Position numbers and translations under genes: made by a program. From CAYRJD01 sp965247395 (GTDB lineage Bacteria > Actinomycetota > Acidimicrobiia > Acidimicrobiales > Poriferisodalaceae): a stretch of 64,000 nucleotides of DNA. A model generated the notes under the pieces. The model made no database searches. It worked only from the letters and a program-made list of their open reading frames with translations, and was not told the DNA's origin. How positions within the stretch are numbered: position 1 is the stretch's first letter; the number at the start of each line of letters is the position of its first letter. Shown piece by piece: positions 32,193 through 41,234 of this stretch. Location: assembly GCA_965247395.1 (NCBI GenBank), contig OZ252012.1, positions 744,001 to 808,000 on the forward strand, in the 5' to 3' direction.

Positions 32193-33227
32193 GTGGCGGT
32201 TGACCGTGTTCTCCTAGCTAGCCCGCGTGGGTTTTGCGCGGGCGTTGAAATGGCTATCAAGGCTCTTGCCTGGATGATCCGATCATTTGACCCGCCCGTG
32301 TACTGCTATCACGAGATCGTTCATAACCAGCGGGTAGTTGACCGATTTGCGCAGCTAGGCGTCGTGTTTGTCGATGACGTAGCCGATGTGCCACCAGGGA
32401 AGCCGATCATGCTGTCAGCTCATGGCTCAGCGCCCGAAGTAGTAGAGCTTGCTCGCCAACGTGGCGGCTACGTGGTTGACGCGGTATGTCCTTTGGTTAC
32501 AAAGGTTCATCATGAGGTGAGGCTGCGCGCCGGACAGGGTTACCGCATTGTTTATGTGGGTCACGCCGGCCATGAAGAGGCGGAAGGCACCTTCGCTGTT
32601 GCGCCGGACGCCATCACAATGGTTGAAACCCCGGACGACGTGCCAGCTCCCGAAGATGTGTCAGAACCGGTGGCCTTGCTTGCTCAAACCACTCTTAGCC
32701 ATCGCGACTGGCAAGACGTCTTAGAGACAACACGCGAACGCTTTCCAGACGTATGGGTGCCCGAACGTAGCGATCTGTGTTTCGCCACAACCAACCGGCA
32801 GTCGGCGTTAAGCACCATCGCTACTCGCTGCGATGCGGTGGTAGTAATCGGGTCAGCCAATTCCTCAAACACGATGGCTTTAGCCAAGCTGGCGGCCGAG
32901 TCGGGTTGCGCTGAGGTGCATCGCGTAAACGCCGCTTCAGAGTTGAGCGAAGACATCAGCGGAGTGGTCGGAGTAACCGCTGGGGCATCGGCACCTGAGG
33001 AACTAGTGGCTGATGTCATTGAACGCCTGGCGCCAGTAAACGGAGTGGAAGAGGTAACGATCACCGATGAGATCGAATACTTCCCACCACCACGTGAGAT
33101 GCGCGAACTGCTAAACGCTTTAACTAGCAGCGTGAATGCGCTGCTAGGTGTGCCAGCCGATAACCGCATCGCTACGAATGATCGTGATGTAGCCGCCAGT
33201 GACGTGTTGGCGCTGCTAGCTAAATAA
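32193..33227 (+). CDS. ispH: 4-hydroxy-3-methylbut-2-enyl diphosphate reductase
   Basis: Last enzyme of the MEP isoprenoid pathway, producing IPP and DMAPP with a [4Fe-4S] cluster. From GTG 32193 it has 344 residues and begins VAVDRVLLASPRGFCAGV. The three cluster cysteines are at about 15 (GFCAG), 99 (AVCPLVTKVH) and 196 (LCFATTNRQ). The substrate residues HxxE of ILHEIVHN-type appear as YHEIVHN, and VGHAGHEEAEGT is conserved. The frame is open to 32139 but the upstream codons do not match. It converges with plsC. Confidence 0.95.
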   Translation: MAVDRVLLASPRGFCAGVEMAIKALAWMIRSFDPPVYCYHEIVHNQRVVDRFAQLGVVFVDDVADVPPGKPIMLSAHGSAPEVVELARQRGGYVVDAVCPLVTKVHHEVRLRAGQGYRIVYVGHAGHEEAEGTFAVAPDAITMVETPDDVPAPEDVSEPVALLAQTTLSHRDWQDVLETTRERFPDVWVPERSDLCFATTNRQSALSTIATRCDAVVVIGSANSSNTMALAKLAAESGCAEVHRVNAASELSEDISGVVGVTAGASAPEELVADVIERLAPVNGVEEVTITDEIEYFPPPREMRELLNALTSSVNALLGVPADNRIATNDRDVAASDVLALLAK

Positions 33228-33264
33228 GTAGTAGCGACGACCTTAGGGAGCTAGGGCGTCACCG

Positions 33265-33969
33265 CTAGTACTTGTTCGGCAAGCCGACGTAAGCCTGAGC
33301 TTCGTCGTAGAGCTCCTGAATGCGCTCTCGTAGTTCCTCGTTGGCGCAGATTAATTCCGAGCGTGACACGCGGCCATTAGGTCCTAACGCTGGCGGCTTG
33401 ATGGGCTCGCCAATCACCATGCGAATGCGCTTCGGATAGATAAATCTTGCGCCACGCGGCATCGCAGCGGTAGTACCGCCAATGCCTACCGGCACAATTG
33501 GCACCTGTGCTTTGGCCGCAAGATAGACCGCACCGCGTTGCAACGGGTGCACGCGCGGACCATCGCGGCGTCCACCTTCGGGAAAAACAACCAACGGTTC
33601 ACTACCAGTTTCCAAAGCGTCCAGAGCCGTGCTTAGGGCTTCTCGATTTGCGGCTCCGCGGCTGACTGGGAAACTGCCCAGGGAGCTCAGTAACCATCCG
33701 AACCAGCCGTACTTCCACATCGTGTCTTTGCTCATGAAGCGCATCCGCACAGGCACCGCTGAGTTGATGGGAGTGTCTATGTAGCTGCGATGCACGGGTG
33801 CCCAAATGCACGACCCGTAGGGGATATTTTCGAGGCCCTTGACGGTGATCCGGTTCCACACACGAAAAATGCTCGCAACGATGATGCGCAGGGTCTGGTA
33901 GAGGGCCCTCGCACCCAGGCTGTTGGGCGAAACCGTCGGGAGCTGATTGCGCTTGGCTGCTTCGCTCAT
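33265..33969 (-). CDS. plsC: 1-acyl-sn-glycerol-3-phosphate acyltransferase (PlsC-like)
   Basis: 234 residues. Acyltransferase block I HRSYID (H-x4-D) is near residue 58, block II-like GSFPVSRGAANREAL near 95, block III FPEGGRRDG near 128 and block IV VPIVPVGIGG near 158. It makes phosphatidic acid from lysophosphatidic acid at the membrane; other glycerolipid acceptors are possible. The start overlaps the aroA-cmk stop by ATGA. It is the last gene of the scpA-to-plsC run. Confidence 0.9.
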   Translation of the reverse strand: MSEAAKRNQLPTVSPNSLGARALYQTLRIIVASIFRVWNRITVKGLENIPYGSCIWAPVHRSYIDTPINSAVPVRMRFMSKDTMWKYGWFGWLLSSLGSFPVSRGAANREALSTALDALETGSEPLVVFPEGGRRDGPRVHPLQRGAVYLAAKAQVPIVPVGIGGTTAAMPRGARFIYPKRIRMVIGEPIKPPALGPNGRVSRSELICANEELRERIQELYDEAQAYVGLPNKY

Positions 33970-36251
33970 TGCTTTGTAACTCCACCAGTTGTAACTCCGT
34001 GAGCCGTAACTCCAGGGGCATGACTATAAAGCTTCGCTATCTGGTCGACCACCTGATCCAAGACAAGTTCGCTGGTGTCCAAAATGACCGCATTCGGTGC
34101 TACCTGCAGCGGGGACTCGTCCCTTGAGGAGTCGTGTTTATCGCGCGAGGCAAGGGCGTCGGCTTCTGCGGTATCAGCCGGAGATCCCGCTAGAAATCTC
34201 TGCTCACTTCGACGCTTTGAGCGTTCTTCTGGTGTTGCGGTCAAGAAGATCTTCAGTGCAGCTTCGGGACATACAACGCTGCCAATGTCACGCCCTTCCA
34301 TTACCACGGGCTGATTCTCCTTGATCCATTCCCTTTGCCGTTTGACTAGAACCTTGCGAACCTGGGGATGCGCGGCAACCATGCTGACGGATCGGTCAAC
34401 CTCGGGTGAGCGAATCTGCTCGGTGGCTTCTTGGCCGTTTATTTTCACCTCTTGCGTGACTTGATTGCCTTCGTTGTGAGAAGCATCCGAATAGCTAATT
34501 TCAATCTTTAGGCGTTTAGACAGCTTGGCAAGTTTCTTTGCGTTAGCTAGATCTATGCCATCTTGCAGGGCGGCCCATGCCACTGAGCGATACATCGCGC
34601 CGGTGTCCAGATAGCTGTAGCCGCTTAGCTCACGCCCTAACACATCGGTCGTCACCGCCCGCGCGACGGATGATTTACCAGAAGCAGCTGGACCATCAAT
34701 TGCTATTACTTGGCAAGTTGGTGCCGCAGCGGATGGCGCGCCATCTACTGAAGCGCCGGTAGATAATACGGTCTGCGCTCGACGTAACCGCTCAAGTTCT
34801 TCAAAAAAATCTGGGAAGGTCTTGCTCACGCACTCTGGGTCATCGATCTCAATATTGGCGACCCTCAACCCCAATAAAGACATTGCCATTGCCATGCGAT
34901 GATCATCGTGAGTAGCGACTCTGCCTGGTCGCAGCAAGGCAAGCGCCGGACTAATAGTCATCCCGTCGTCAAGCTCGCTGGCAGCCACGCCGCGCCTGCA
35001 TAGCTCCTCCACGGTTCGGCCAATGCGATCGCTTTCTTTAGCTCTAATGAAACCAACACCGGTAATAGTCACCGACGAACTAGCGAAGGCTGCAACAGCC
35101 GCCAGCGTTGGAACGTTGTCAGAAATGTCGCCTAAATCAAATTTTCCACCGGCCAGCTGCTTGGGCCAGGTTGGCCCCTGCACGGTGATGGCGCCTAGTT
35201 TCCCCGGCTCGCTTGGCTCCTCACGCACCTCGCAGCCCATTTGCTCAAGCACCGTTGCGAACCGCACATCGCCCTGCAGGCTGTTGAAGTCCAGCCCTTC
35301 GGTGCGAACTTTGCCGCCAGTAATCGCAGCCGCCGCCCAGAAGTAGCCCGCCGCGGTGGCATCTGGTTCAATGCGATAGGTGAACGTTGGCTTCTTTTGA
35401 GGTTGGTAACCCCCCGGAGCTATTACATAAGTGTCTGACATATGGGTGTCTGGGCTGGGCTGGCTGACGCTCGCACCAAAGGCCTCCATCACGGCCACCG
35501 TCATCTCTACATATGGGCGGCTAATGGCTGTTTCGGGGTCTTCTGTGCTCACCGTTAGCCCGTCGGAAAAGGCCGGACTCGCCAACAACAATCCACTCAA
35601 AAACTGACTGCTGCGATCACTACGCACTGAGATTGGGCCAGAGTTCAGCGCTTTCCCCTGGATGACTAGCGGGTACACGCTGCCTTCGCCGCTCCCACTA
35701 TCTCCACTGGCATTATCTCCACCAGCACTATCTCCACTGGCATTATCTCCACCAGCACTATCTCCACTGGCATTATCTCCACTGGTAATGCGTGCCCCAA
35801 GACTTCGTAAGGCATGAATTAGCTCGTGAATGGGACGGTTTTGCAGCTGGTCGTCAGCATCTAGGGCATACGAACCTTCACGGGCTGCTAGCACCGGCAG
35901 CAAAAACCTTCCTACCGTTCCGGCCTTGTCAGCGTAGACGTTCACGATTTCTTGCGTTTCAGCTTCTTGGGTTTCGGTCGGTGCTTGCGCCGTAACTGGA
36001 CCGGAGAAAATCCCGTTTAGCTCCACACTGAAATTCGCCTCGTCGGTTTTGACTTCAGCGCCAAGCGCTTCAGCTGCGGCAATCATCGCTCGGGTGTCGT
36101 CGGAAAACAGCACGCGTTCAAGCCTGGTTCTTGTCTGCGGGCTTGAAAGCAAAGCGCAGACCAACGCTCGATTAGTCAAGCTCTTAGAACTTGGCAATGT
36201 CACCGCGCCAGTCGCCGGGCCAACAAAAGGGGTTATGGCTTGTCTAGTCAC
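33966..36251 (-). CDS. aroA-cmk: fused EPSP synthase (AroA) - cytidylate kinase (Cmk)
   Basis: 761 residues in two enzymes. Residues about 1-500 are 3-phosphoshikimate 1-carboxyvinyltransferase: GAVTLPSSKSLTNRAL near 16, AGTVGRFLLP near 108, SDRSSQFLSGLLLA, KESDRIG and DDHRMAM. Residues about 508-761 are CMP kinase: IDGPAASGKSSVARAV, LDTGAMYRSVAW, MEGRDIGSVVCPEA. The two steps (chorismate pathway and pyrimidine nucleotide recycling) are unrelated in metabolism; in mycobacteria cmk stands alone between rluB and der. AroA carries a 30-residue Ser/Gly/Asp repeat near 154-184, and the C-terminus has a GVT repeat. GTGA overlap with tyrA. Confidence 0.95.
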   Translation of the reverse strand: MTRQAITPFVGPATGAVTLPSSKSLTNRALVCALLSSPQTRTRLERVLFSDDTRAMIAAAEALGAEVKTDEANFSVELNGIFSGPVTAQAPTETQEAETQEIVNVYADKAGTVGRFLLPVLAAREGSYALDADDQLQNRPIHELIHALRSLGARITSGDNASGDSAGGDNASGDSAGGDNASGDSGSGEGSVYPLVIQGKALNSGPISVRSDRSSQFLSGLLLASPAFSDGLTVSTEDPETAISRPYVEMTVAVMEAFGASVSQPSPDTHMSDTYVIAPGGYQPQKKPTFTYRIEPDATAAGYFWAAAAITGGKVRTEGLDFNSLQGDVRFATVLEQMGCEVREEPSEPGKLGAITVQGPTWPKQLAGGKFDLGDISDNVPTLAAVAAFASSSVTITGVGFIRAKESDRIGRTVEELCRRGVAASELDDGMTISPALALLRPGRVATHDDHRMAMAMSLLGLRVANIEIDDPECVSKTFPDFFEELERLRRAQTVLSTGASVDGAPSAAAPTCQVIAIDGPAASGKSSVARAVTTDVLGRELSGYSYLDTGAMYRSVAWAALQDGIDLANAKKLAKLSKRLKIEISYSDASHNEGNQVTQEVKINGQEATEQIRSPEVDRSVSMVAAHPQVRKVLVKRQREWIKENQPVVMEGRDIGSVVCPEAALKIFLTATPEERSKRRSEQRFLAGSPADTAEADALASRDKHDSSRDESPLQVAPNAVILDTSELVLDQVVDQIAKLYSHAPGVTAHGVTTGGVTKQ
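33976..34020 (-). repeat. three 15-bp units at the aroA-cmk C-terminus
   Basis: GTAACTCC recurs at 33976, 33991 and 34006. On the minus strand this codes GVTAH, GVTTG, GVTKQ-type repeats at the end of the kinase. Confidence 0.75.
35700..35789 (-). repeat. six 15-bp tandem repeats inside aroA
   Basis: Alternating ATCTCCACTGGCATT and ATCTCCACCAGCACT units start at 35700, 35715, 35730, 35745, 35760 and 35775, giving a 30-bp higher-order unit. The first five are nearly perfect. On the minus strand they encode repeated SGDNA and GGDNA/SGDSA pentapeptides. Confidence 0.92.
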
Positions 36252-37357
36252 ACCAACTCGCGGGTGGTGGGGTGATAGCCCTGCTTTGTTAGTGCATTCA
36301 AGAAACCCTCAACATCTTCGCGCGCCACCACCATCACCAACACTCCGCGCTCACCTTCGGTGGAATGCGCTACCTCAATGTCGGCCACGTTTATGTTGCA
36401 GTCAGCCGCCAAAATCGTGATTGCCGCTATCTGGCCCTTACGGTCTGGCATCGGCACTCTGACCTCTTGTAGCTCTTGCGGACGGACATAACGCGAGGGC
36501 AAGTTGGTGCGCGCATGACGAGCCTGGGACAGCACATCGCGCAAACCTGACTTATCAGTTGATTCGATCACCTGACGTAACTGCGCAAACCTCGTGGCCA
36601 GCTCATCGAGCACATCGGTGATCGCCTGTTTGTTTTCGGCGCAAATGTCCAGCCAGATTTCAGGACTGCCGGCCGCTATGCGGGTCATATCGCGAAATCC
36701 ACCGGCCGCTAAACGCTGCAACGGTGCGTGGTCTTGGGCTTTGTCGTCGGCCAAACACATCAGCAGCGCAGCGGTTAGGTGCGGAACATGACTTACCACC
36801 GCTACCAGCACGTCATGACGCTCGGGAGTCAGTGTCACCACGTCTGAACCCAGAGAGGACAGCACGGTTTGCAACGCCTGCAAGGCAGCATCGTCGGTGT
36901 GTTCTGAAGGTGCCAACGTCCAAACCGCTCCTTGGAACATGTCTGAATCTGCGCCCTCTAAGCCGTCTTGCTCTGACCCTGCCATGGGATGCCCGGGCAC
37001 AAATCTCGGATGATCAATAGCGGCTGCCACCATCGCCTTCACACTGCCTGTGTCGGTAACGATGCCTCGTGACTGTTCTGTGTCGGCCAAGGCGCGCTTG
37101 ACCTCGCCTATCAGATTGCTAGCCGGCACTGCCACCACGCTCAAAGCTGCGGTGGTGTCGGTGCCGATGGTGTCGATAATGCCCATCTCAAGGGCTTGTT
37201 TCTCTCGGCCTGGCTCAATATCTCGACCGGTGACAAACCAGCCGACCTTACGTAAAGCGCTAGCCACCGAGCCACCGATCAGGCCGATGCCGACTATTTG
37301 TGCCCGGCGACCAGTAGTGCCTGCCGCAAATTCGTTGTTGGTGTCGCTAGCAGGCAC
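36248..37357 (-). CDS. tyrA: prephenate dehydrogenase with ACT domain
   Basis: Converts prephenate to 4-hydroxyphenylpyruvate in tyrosine synthesis. The Rossmann motif GIGLIGGSVASAL is near residue 25 from GTG 37357. VTDTGSVK near 100, FVPGHPMAGSE near 120 and the helical domain (VAVVSHVPHLTAALL) follow. A C-terminal ACT-type domain starts near VPMPDRKGQIAAITILA, suggesting allosteric feedback. The frame is open to TTG 37420, but the extra 21 codons fall in a duplicated 36-bp segment, so the start is uncertain. Coupled to aroA by a GTGA overlap. Confidence 0.9.
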   Translation of the reverse strand: MPASDTNNEFAAGTTGRRAQIVGIGLIGGSVASALRKVGWFVTGRDIEPGREKQALEMGIIDTIGTDTTAALSVVAVPASNLIGEVKRALADTEQSRGIVTDTGSVKAMVAAAIDHPRFVPGHPMAGSEQDGLEGADSDMFQGAVWTLAPSEHTDDAALQALQTVLSSLGSDVVTLTPERHDVLVAVVSHVPHLTAALLMCLADDKAQDHAPLQRLAAGGFRDMTRIAAGSPEIWLDICAENKQAITDVLDELATRFAQLRQVIESTDKSGLRDVLSQARHARTNLPSRYVRPQELQEVRVPMPDRKGQIAAITILAADCNINVADIEVAHSTEGERGVLVMVVAREDVEGFLNALTKQGYHPTTRELV

Positions 37358-37466
37358 GCGGCGAAGGGTACCTAACGCAATCTTGTAGGTAGCTGCGCAG
37401 TCGGTGCTGCTGGCGCGCAACTCATCAAGCGCGGCGAAGGGTACCTAGCGCAATCTTGTAGGTAGC
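37358..37466. repeat. 36-bp direct duplication at the 5' end of tyrA
   Basis: 37358-37393 and 37431-37466 are identical except for one A/G difference; both begin GCGGCGAAGGGTACCTA. The offset is 73 bp, not a multiple of three. One copy lies in the possible N-terminal extension of tyrA, the other in the gap before the indolepyruvate oxidoreductase stop. Confidence 0.9.
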
Positions 37467-37467
37467 C

Positions 37468-40400
37468 CTAAGAAGCGGTTAACAAAGCCCTGAAGCGCTC
37501 GACGCTTTCGAGCTTGATGTGCTCGTAGCCACGCACAATGTCGGGGGCTTGCGCTATTGACAGTGCGGCTTGCCAAACCAACTGGTCAGACGGGTTTTTA
37601 CCTAAACGATCAACCGCGGACAGCAACGCTTGTTTGTACTCGCCTATTAGCGCTCGCTCGGTTTTGCGCACCTCGAAATGACCGAACGGGTCAAACCAAC
37701 GTCCTCTTACCCAGCGCAGCCTTGCCAAGAGCCAAAACACTGGTCGCCAGATGGACGAGAAACCGATCTTCGTTGTCCGACCCAGGGCTCTTAGCAACGG
37801 TGGATGCAACATCGTGACGACATAATCGTCGGTGGTGCGTGCAACCCGACGCGCCTCAGCGGTCGCCTCTGCATCGAGCATCAAGCGTGCTACTTCATAT
37901 TCGTCTTTGTAGGCCATCAGCTTGAAAAGGCCTGCCGCAGCGGCCGCCGTTAGTTGGTGCTTCTTGGCAGACACCAGATCAGGCTCCCTGCTTGCCTGGA
38001 TATCGATGTTTGCTTTGGTTTCAATCGCAGCTACCTGACCCAAGGTGATGAGATAGCTAGCGGCCAAGCGATCTGACTGATACTGAACAAGCTCGCTGGC
38101 GAATCGAGTTACCGTCCCTGTGAGATTGTCGTCCCAGTGATTTTGGTTGGCTAGCTCTCGAATCTGCTGAGCAATTCTCGTTGGCAGGCGAGTTTCACTC
38201 GGCGCTACTGCGTCGCCGGTCATGGCGCTACTAGTCCTGTCGTTACCAGCCATGTCGTTGCTAGGCATAGCGTTGCTGGCTAAGTCTGAGGGCTCGCTAG
38301 GGGTGCCGGCAGCCTCAACCGCGTCAGCAACTCTTTGCGGATCCGCTATCTGCGCTCTCCCCCAGTTAAAAGCCGCAAGATTCGTTTCAACGGCCACACC
38401 GTTCAGCTCTATTGCTTGCATTACAGCTTCTGGGCTGAGCGGCAAGCCACCGCTTTGCACCGCCATCCCCACGACAAACACGTTCGCCGTTACTCCCGAA
38501 CCCAACAACGCTGTCGTCGTAGCTGCAGCGTCATTCCAGTACTGAGCATCGGGTCGGCTTACCGCAGACATCGAAGCCGCGAGATCGGCTGGCGTGGACA
38601 TCTTGACGTTTGGGTCGGTGATCATTGCGCCCGTGGGCGTGGGTGAGGTGGAACCCACAACAACGGTGTGCCCGGGTTTACAGCTATCGGCTCCTACAGG
38701 TGACGCTGCTACTAGCTGGTCAAACGCCAGCAGCAGGTCGGCCTGCTCGGCACCCACCCGACTGGTGGCTACCTCAGCGTTGCGACTAAATCGCAGGTCT
38801 CCGACCACTGGCCCGGCCTTTTGCGACAAGCCAATCTGATCGAGGCCACGCGACTGGTAACCATCGAATAACGCCGCGGTGCCCAGCAGTTGACTGATCG
38901 TTACAACTCCGGTTCCGCCAATGCCGCACATCCTCACGGCTAGCTCGTCGGTTTGGTCGTACAGCGACACAGGAGTGGGGAAATCTTGCGGCGGAGCTAG
39001 CGGTTCATGAGTGTCCTGATGAGCTTTGCGTAAACCCCACGCGCTGAACATTCCGCGCAAAGCCAGTCGCAATGGTCCTGCGTTGCGCACCTCCATAAAT
39101 GACGGACAGTCGCCCTCCAAACAGGAGAAGTCAAGATTGCAGGTGGTTTGGTCGATCCTGGTCTTCGGGCCAAAGAATGTATCCACCGGCTGGACCGACA
39201 AGCAGTTGCTTATTTGCGCGCAGTCGCCGCAGCCCTCGCAAATCCGTTCGTTGATCACCACCCTCTTGTTGGGCGTAAGAGCGGTGCCGCGTTTGCGTTC
39301 TCGACGGGCTTCCGCTGCGCATTGCTGGTCGTGAACCAGCACGGTTACTCCGGTGGTGTCGGCCAATACTTCTTGCGCCTCGATCAGCCGCTTGCGATCC
39401 CAAACATCTACTCCGTCAGGCAGACCACGGTTGCGATAGGCGCGAGTGTCGTCGGTAGTAATTAGCACTCGTGTAACACCGATGCTTTGCAAGTCGCGGC
39501 AAACATCTGCGATCTCAATTGCGCCTTGCGGGTCTTGTCCGCCGGTCATAGCAACGTGTCTGTTCCACAGCAGCTTGTAGGTGAGATTGACGTCAGCCGC
39601 TACAGCTCCCGCAATCGCCAGCTTGCCGCTGTGAAAATACGTGCCGTCGCCAAGATTTTGAAAAATATGCGGCGTCTCAACGAAGGGCGCCATGCCAATC
39701 CACTGGGTGCCTTCTTGACCCATGCTGGTGAGGCCGATCAGGTCACCCACTTGATCGGGGCGCAGCAATAACGCCATGGTGTGACAGCCGATTCCCACCC
39801 CTACCACCGCTCCGTCGGGCACTCGTATCGATCGGTTATGCGGACAACCAGAGCAAAAGAACGGCGTTCGTTGGGGGTCTTGCCCAGCTGTAGATTGCTC
39901 GGAGGGAGGCAACAGATCAATCTTCAGAGGGATTTGAGTGCGCGTGGGAGCCTCGGTTGCCGGAATCAGTCGGTCACCTAAGCGAGCAGACAATCGTGCG
40001 CGCAAGGGTTCGATCAGGTCGTCGGCGTTGAGAGCCCCATGGCCCGCAAACAACAGTCGCTCTTGCTCATCGCGTTTGCCCACAATCAAGGGCCGCTGCG
40101 CTTGGTGATACAGGGCGTCTTTCAGCAGCGATTCAATATTCGGCTGCTTTTCTTCCACCACCAAAATCTCTTGCAAGCCGCGCGCAAACTCTTGCGCCCG
40201 TTTAGCGCTGAACGGGATCGGCATGTGCAACCGCATTAGTCGAATACCGGCGTCGGCTAGCTGAGAGTCGTGAGGCAGCCCTAGGCGGCGTAGCGCTTCT
40301 CGCAGCTCGCGGTAGGTAATGCCTGAGGTCACAATGCCGAGCCAGGCGTCGCTGGCATTTACCGTTACCTCGTTTAGACGATTCAAGCTGGCGTACTCGA

Positions 40401-41202
40401 TCGCAAGTTCGTAACGCACCTCGTAGATCTCGCGTTCGGTTTCAACGGTGCGCGGAGTCAACAAGTGGCCGTCAGGGGTGTGTGCGTATGGCTTGCCGTC
40501 AAGGGTGGGGATCACAGGCTCTATCGCTAAGGAGTCAAGCGACACCGTGCTAGCACTGTCTGCCACATCGGCCACGATCTTCAAGCTGGTCCACAGTCCG
40601 GTAACGCGCGACATCGTGATGGCGTGTAGGCCCAGTCGCAAAGCATCCCCCGGTGTGCCCGGATAGAGCACCGGAACATGCATCGCTGCTAAGACCCCAG
40701 CCGAGGTCGAAGGGATGGTGGAGCTTTTGGCTGCGGAATCGTCACCGGCGACAACCACTGCCCCGCCGTGTGGGTCGGCACCGGCAAACACGCCATGTTT
40801 GATGGCATCCGTGGCGCGATCAACTCCCGGTGCCTTGCCGTACCAAATTCCGATCACTCCGTCGTAGCGGGCGTCTGGACGCGTGCAGGCAAGCTGCGAA
40901 CCCATCACCGCAGTGGCGGCTTGCTCTTCGTTTAGGCCGGGCAGATGATGAATAGCAAAATCCTCACCGGCTACGGCGATGGCTTCATTGATGGCTTTGT
41001 CTAATCCGCCCAGCGGTGAACCGGGATAGCCGCTGAGCATGGCCGCGTTGTTCAAGCCTGCCGCGCGGTCCGCGCGCAGCTGCTCAATAGGCAAGCGAGC
41101 CAAGGCTTGCAGCCCGGTCATTAAGGCCATGCCCTGGTCGTCGGTGTAGCGCGCAGAAAGGCGATACCGCTCCATCGCTGAGTGTCGTTCAATCAAGCTC
41201 AT
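37468..41202 (-). CDS. indolepyruvate:ferredoxin oxidoreductase, single-chain
   Basis: 1244 residues, an oxidative 2-oxoacid decarboxylase with all domains in one chain. The N-terminal pyrimidine-type domain has GLNNAAMLSGYPGSPLGGLD near 47. The TPP domain is at about 455-590 (CSGCPHNRS, GIGCHTMALL, GLTSMGQEGTQWIG, NLGDGTYFHSG). Two [4Fe-4S] motifs lie at about 655-700 (CEGCGDCAQISNC and CNLDFSCLEGDCPSF). The gamma domain at about 765-960 has GIGGTGVVTISQLLGTAA, and the C-terminal domain is DUF6537-like. A 15-bp repeat near residue 975 inserts Asn/Ser/Met/Asp units. It oxidises aryl pyruvates, or branched 2-oxoacids, to acyl-CoA with ferredoxin. Confidence 0.92.
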   Translation of the reverse strand: MSLIERHSAMERYRLSARYTDDQGMALMTGLQALARLPIEQLRADRAAGLNNAAMLSGYPGSPLGGLDKAINEAIAVAGEDFAIHHLPGLNEEQAATAVMGSQLACTRPDARYDGVIGIWYGKAPGVDRATDAIKHGVFAGADPHGGAVVVAGDDSAAKSSTIPSTSAGVLAAMHVPVLYPGTPGDALRLGLHAITMSRVTGLWTSLKIVADVADSASTVSLDSLAIEPVIPTLDGKPYAHTPDGHLLTPRTVETEREIYEVRYELAIEYASLNRLNEVTVNASDAWLGIVTSGITYRELREALRRLGLPHDSQLADAGIRLMRLHMPIPFSAKRAQEFARGLQEILVVEEKQPNIESLLKDALYHQAQRPLIVGKRDEQERLLFAGHGALNADDLIEPLRARLSARLGDRLIPATEAPTRTQIPLKIDLLPPSEQSTAGQDPQRTPFFCSGCPHNRSIRVPDGAVVGVGIGCHTMALLLRPDQVGDLIGLTSMGQEGTQWIGMAPFVETPHIFQNLGDGTYFHSGKLAIAGAVAADVNLTYKLLWNRHVAMTGGQDPQGAIEIADVCRDLQSIGVTRVLITTDDTRAYRNRGLPDGVDVWDRKRLIEAQEVLADTTGVTVLVHDQQCAAEARRERKRGTALTPNKRVVINERICEGCGDCAQISNCLSVQPVDTFFGPKTRIDQTTCNLDFSCLEGDCPSFMEVRNAGPLRLALRGMFSAWGLRKAHQDTHEPLAPPQDFPTPVSLYDQTDELAVRMCGIGGTGVVTISQLLGTAALFDGYQSRGLDQIGLSQKAGPVVGDLRFSRNAEVATSRVGAEQADLLLAFDQLVAASPVGADSCKPGHTVVVGSTSPTPTGAMITDPNVKMSTPADLAASMSAVSRPDAQYWNDAAATTTALLGSGVTANVFVVGMAVQSGGLPLSPEAVMQAIELNGVAVETNLAAFNWGRAQIADPQRVADAVEAAGTPSEPSDLASNAMPSNDMAGNDRTSSAMTGDAVAPSETRLPTRIAQQIRELANQNHWDDNLTGTVTRFASELVQYQSDRLAASYLITLGQVAAIETKANIDIQASREPDLVSAKKHQLTAAAAAGLFKLMAYKDEYEVARLMLDAEATAEARRVARTTDDYVVTMLHPPLLRALGRTTKIGFSSIWRPVFWLLARLRWVRGRWFDPFGHFEVRKTERALIGEYKQALLSAVDRLGKNPSDQLVWQAALSIAQAPDIVRGYEHIKLESVERFRALLTAS
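38219..38278 (-). repeat. four 15-bp units in the indolepyruvate oxidoreductase
   Basis: Units at 38219, 38234, 38249 and 38264 share a GTCGTT/GCGTTGCT-like core. On the minus strand they encode SNAMP, SNDMA, GNDRT, SSAMT. Confidence 0.8.
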
Positions 41203-41234
41203 ATTCGGACCCTGCTGCTAGGGGGCTACTAGGG

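Noticed and set aside
35700..35789. CRISPR-like array
   Set aside because: Units are 15 bp with no spacers and lie in frame inside aroA; no cas genes are present.
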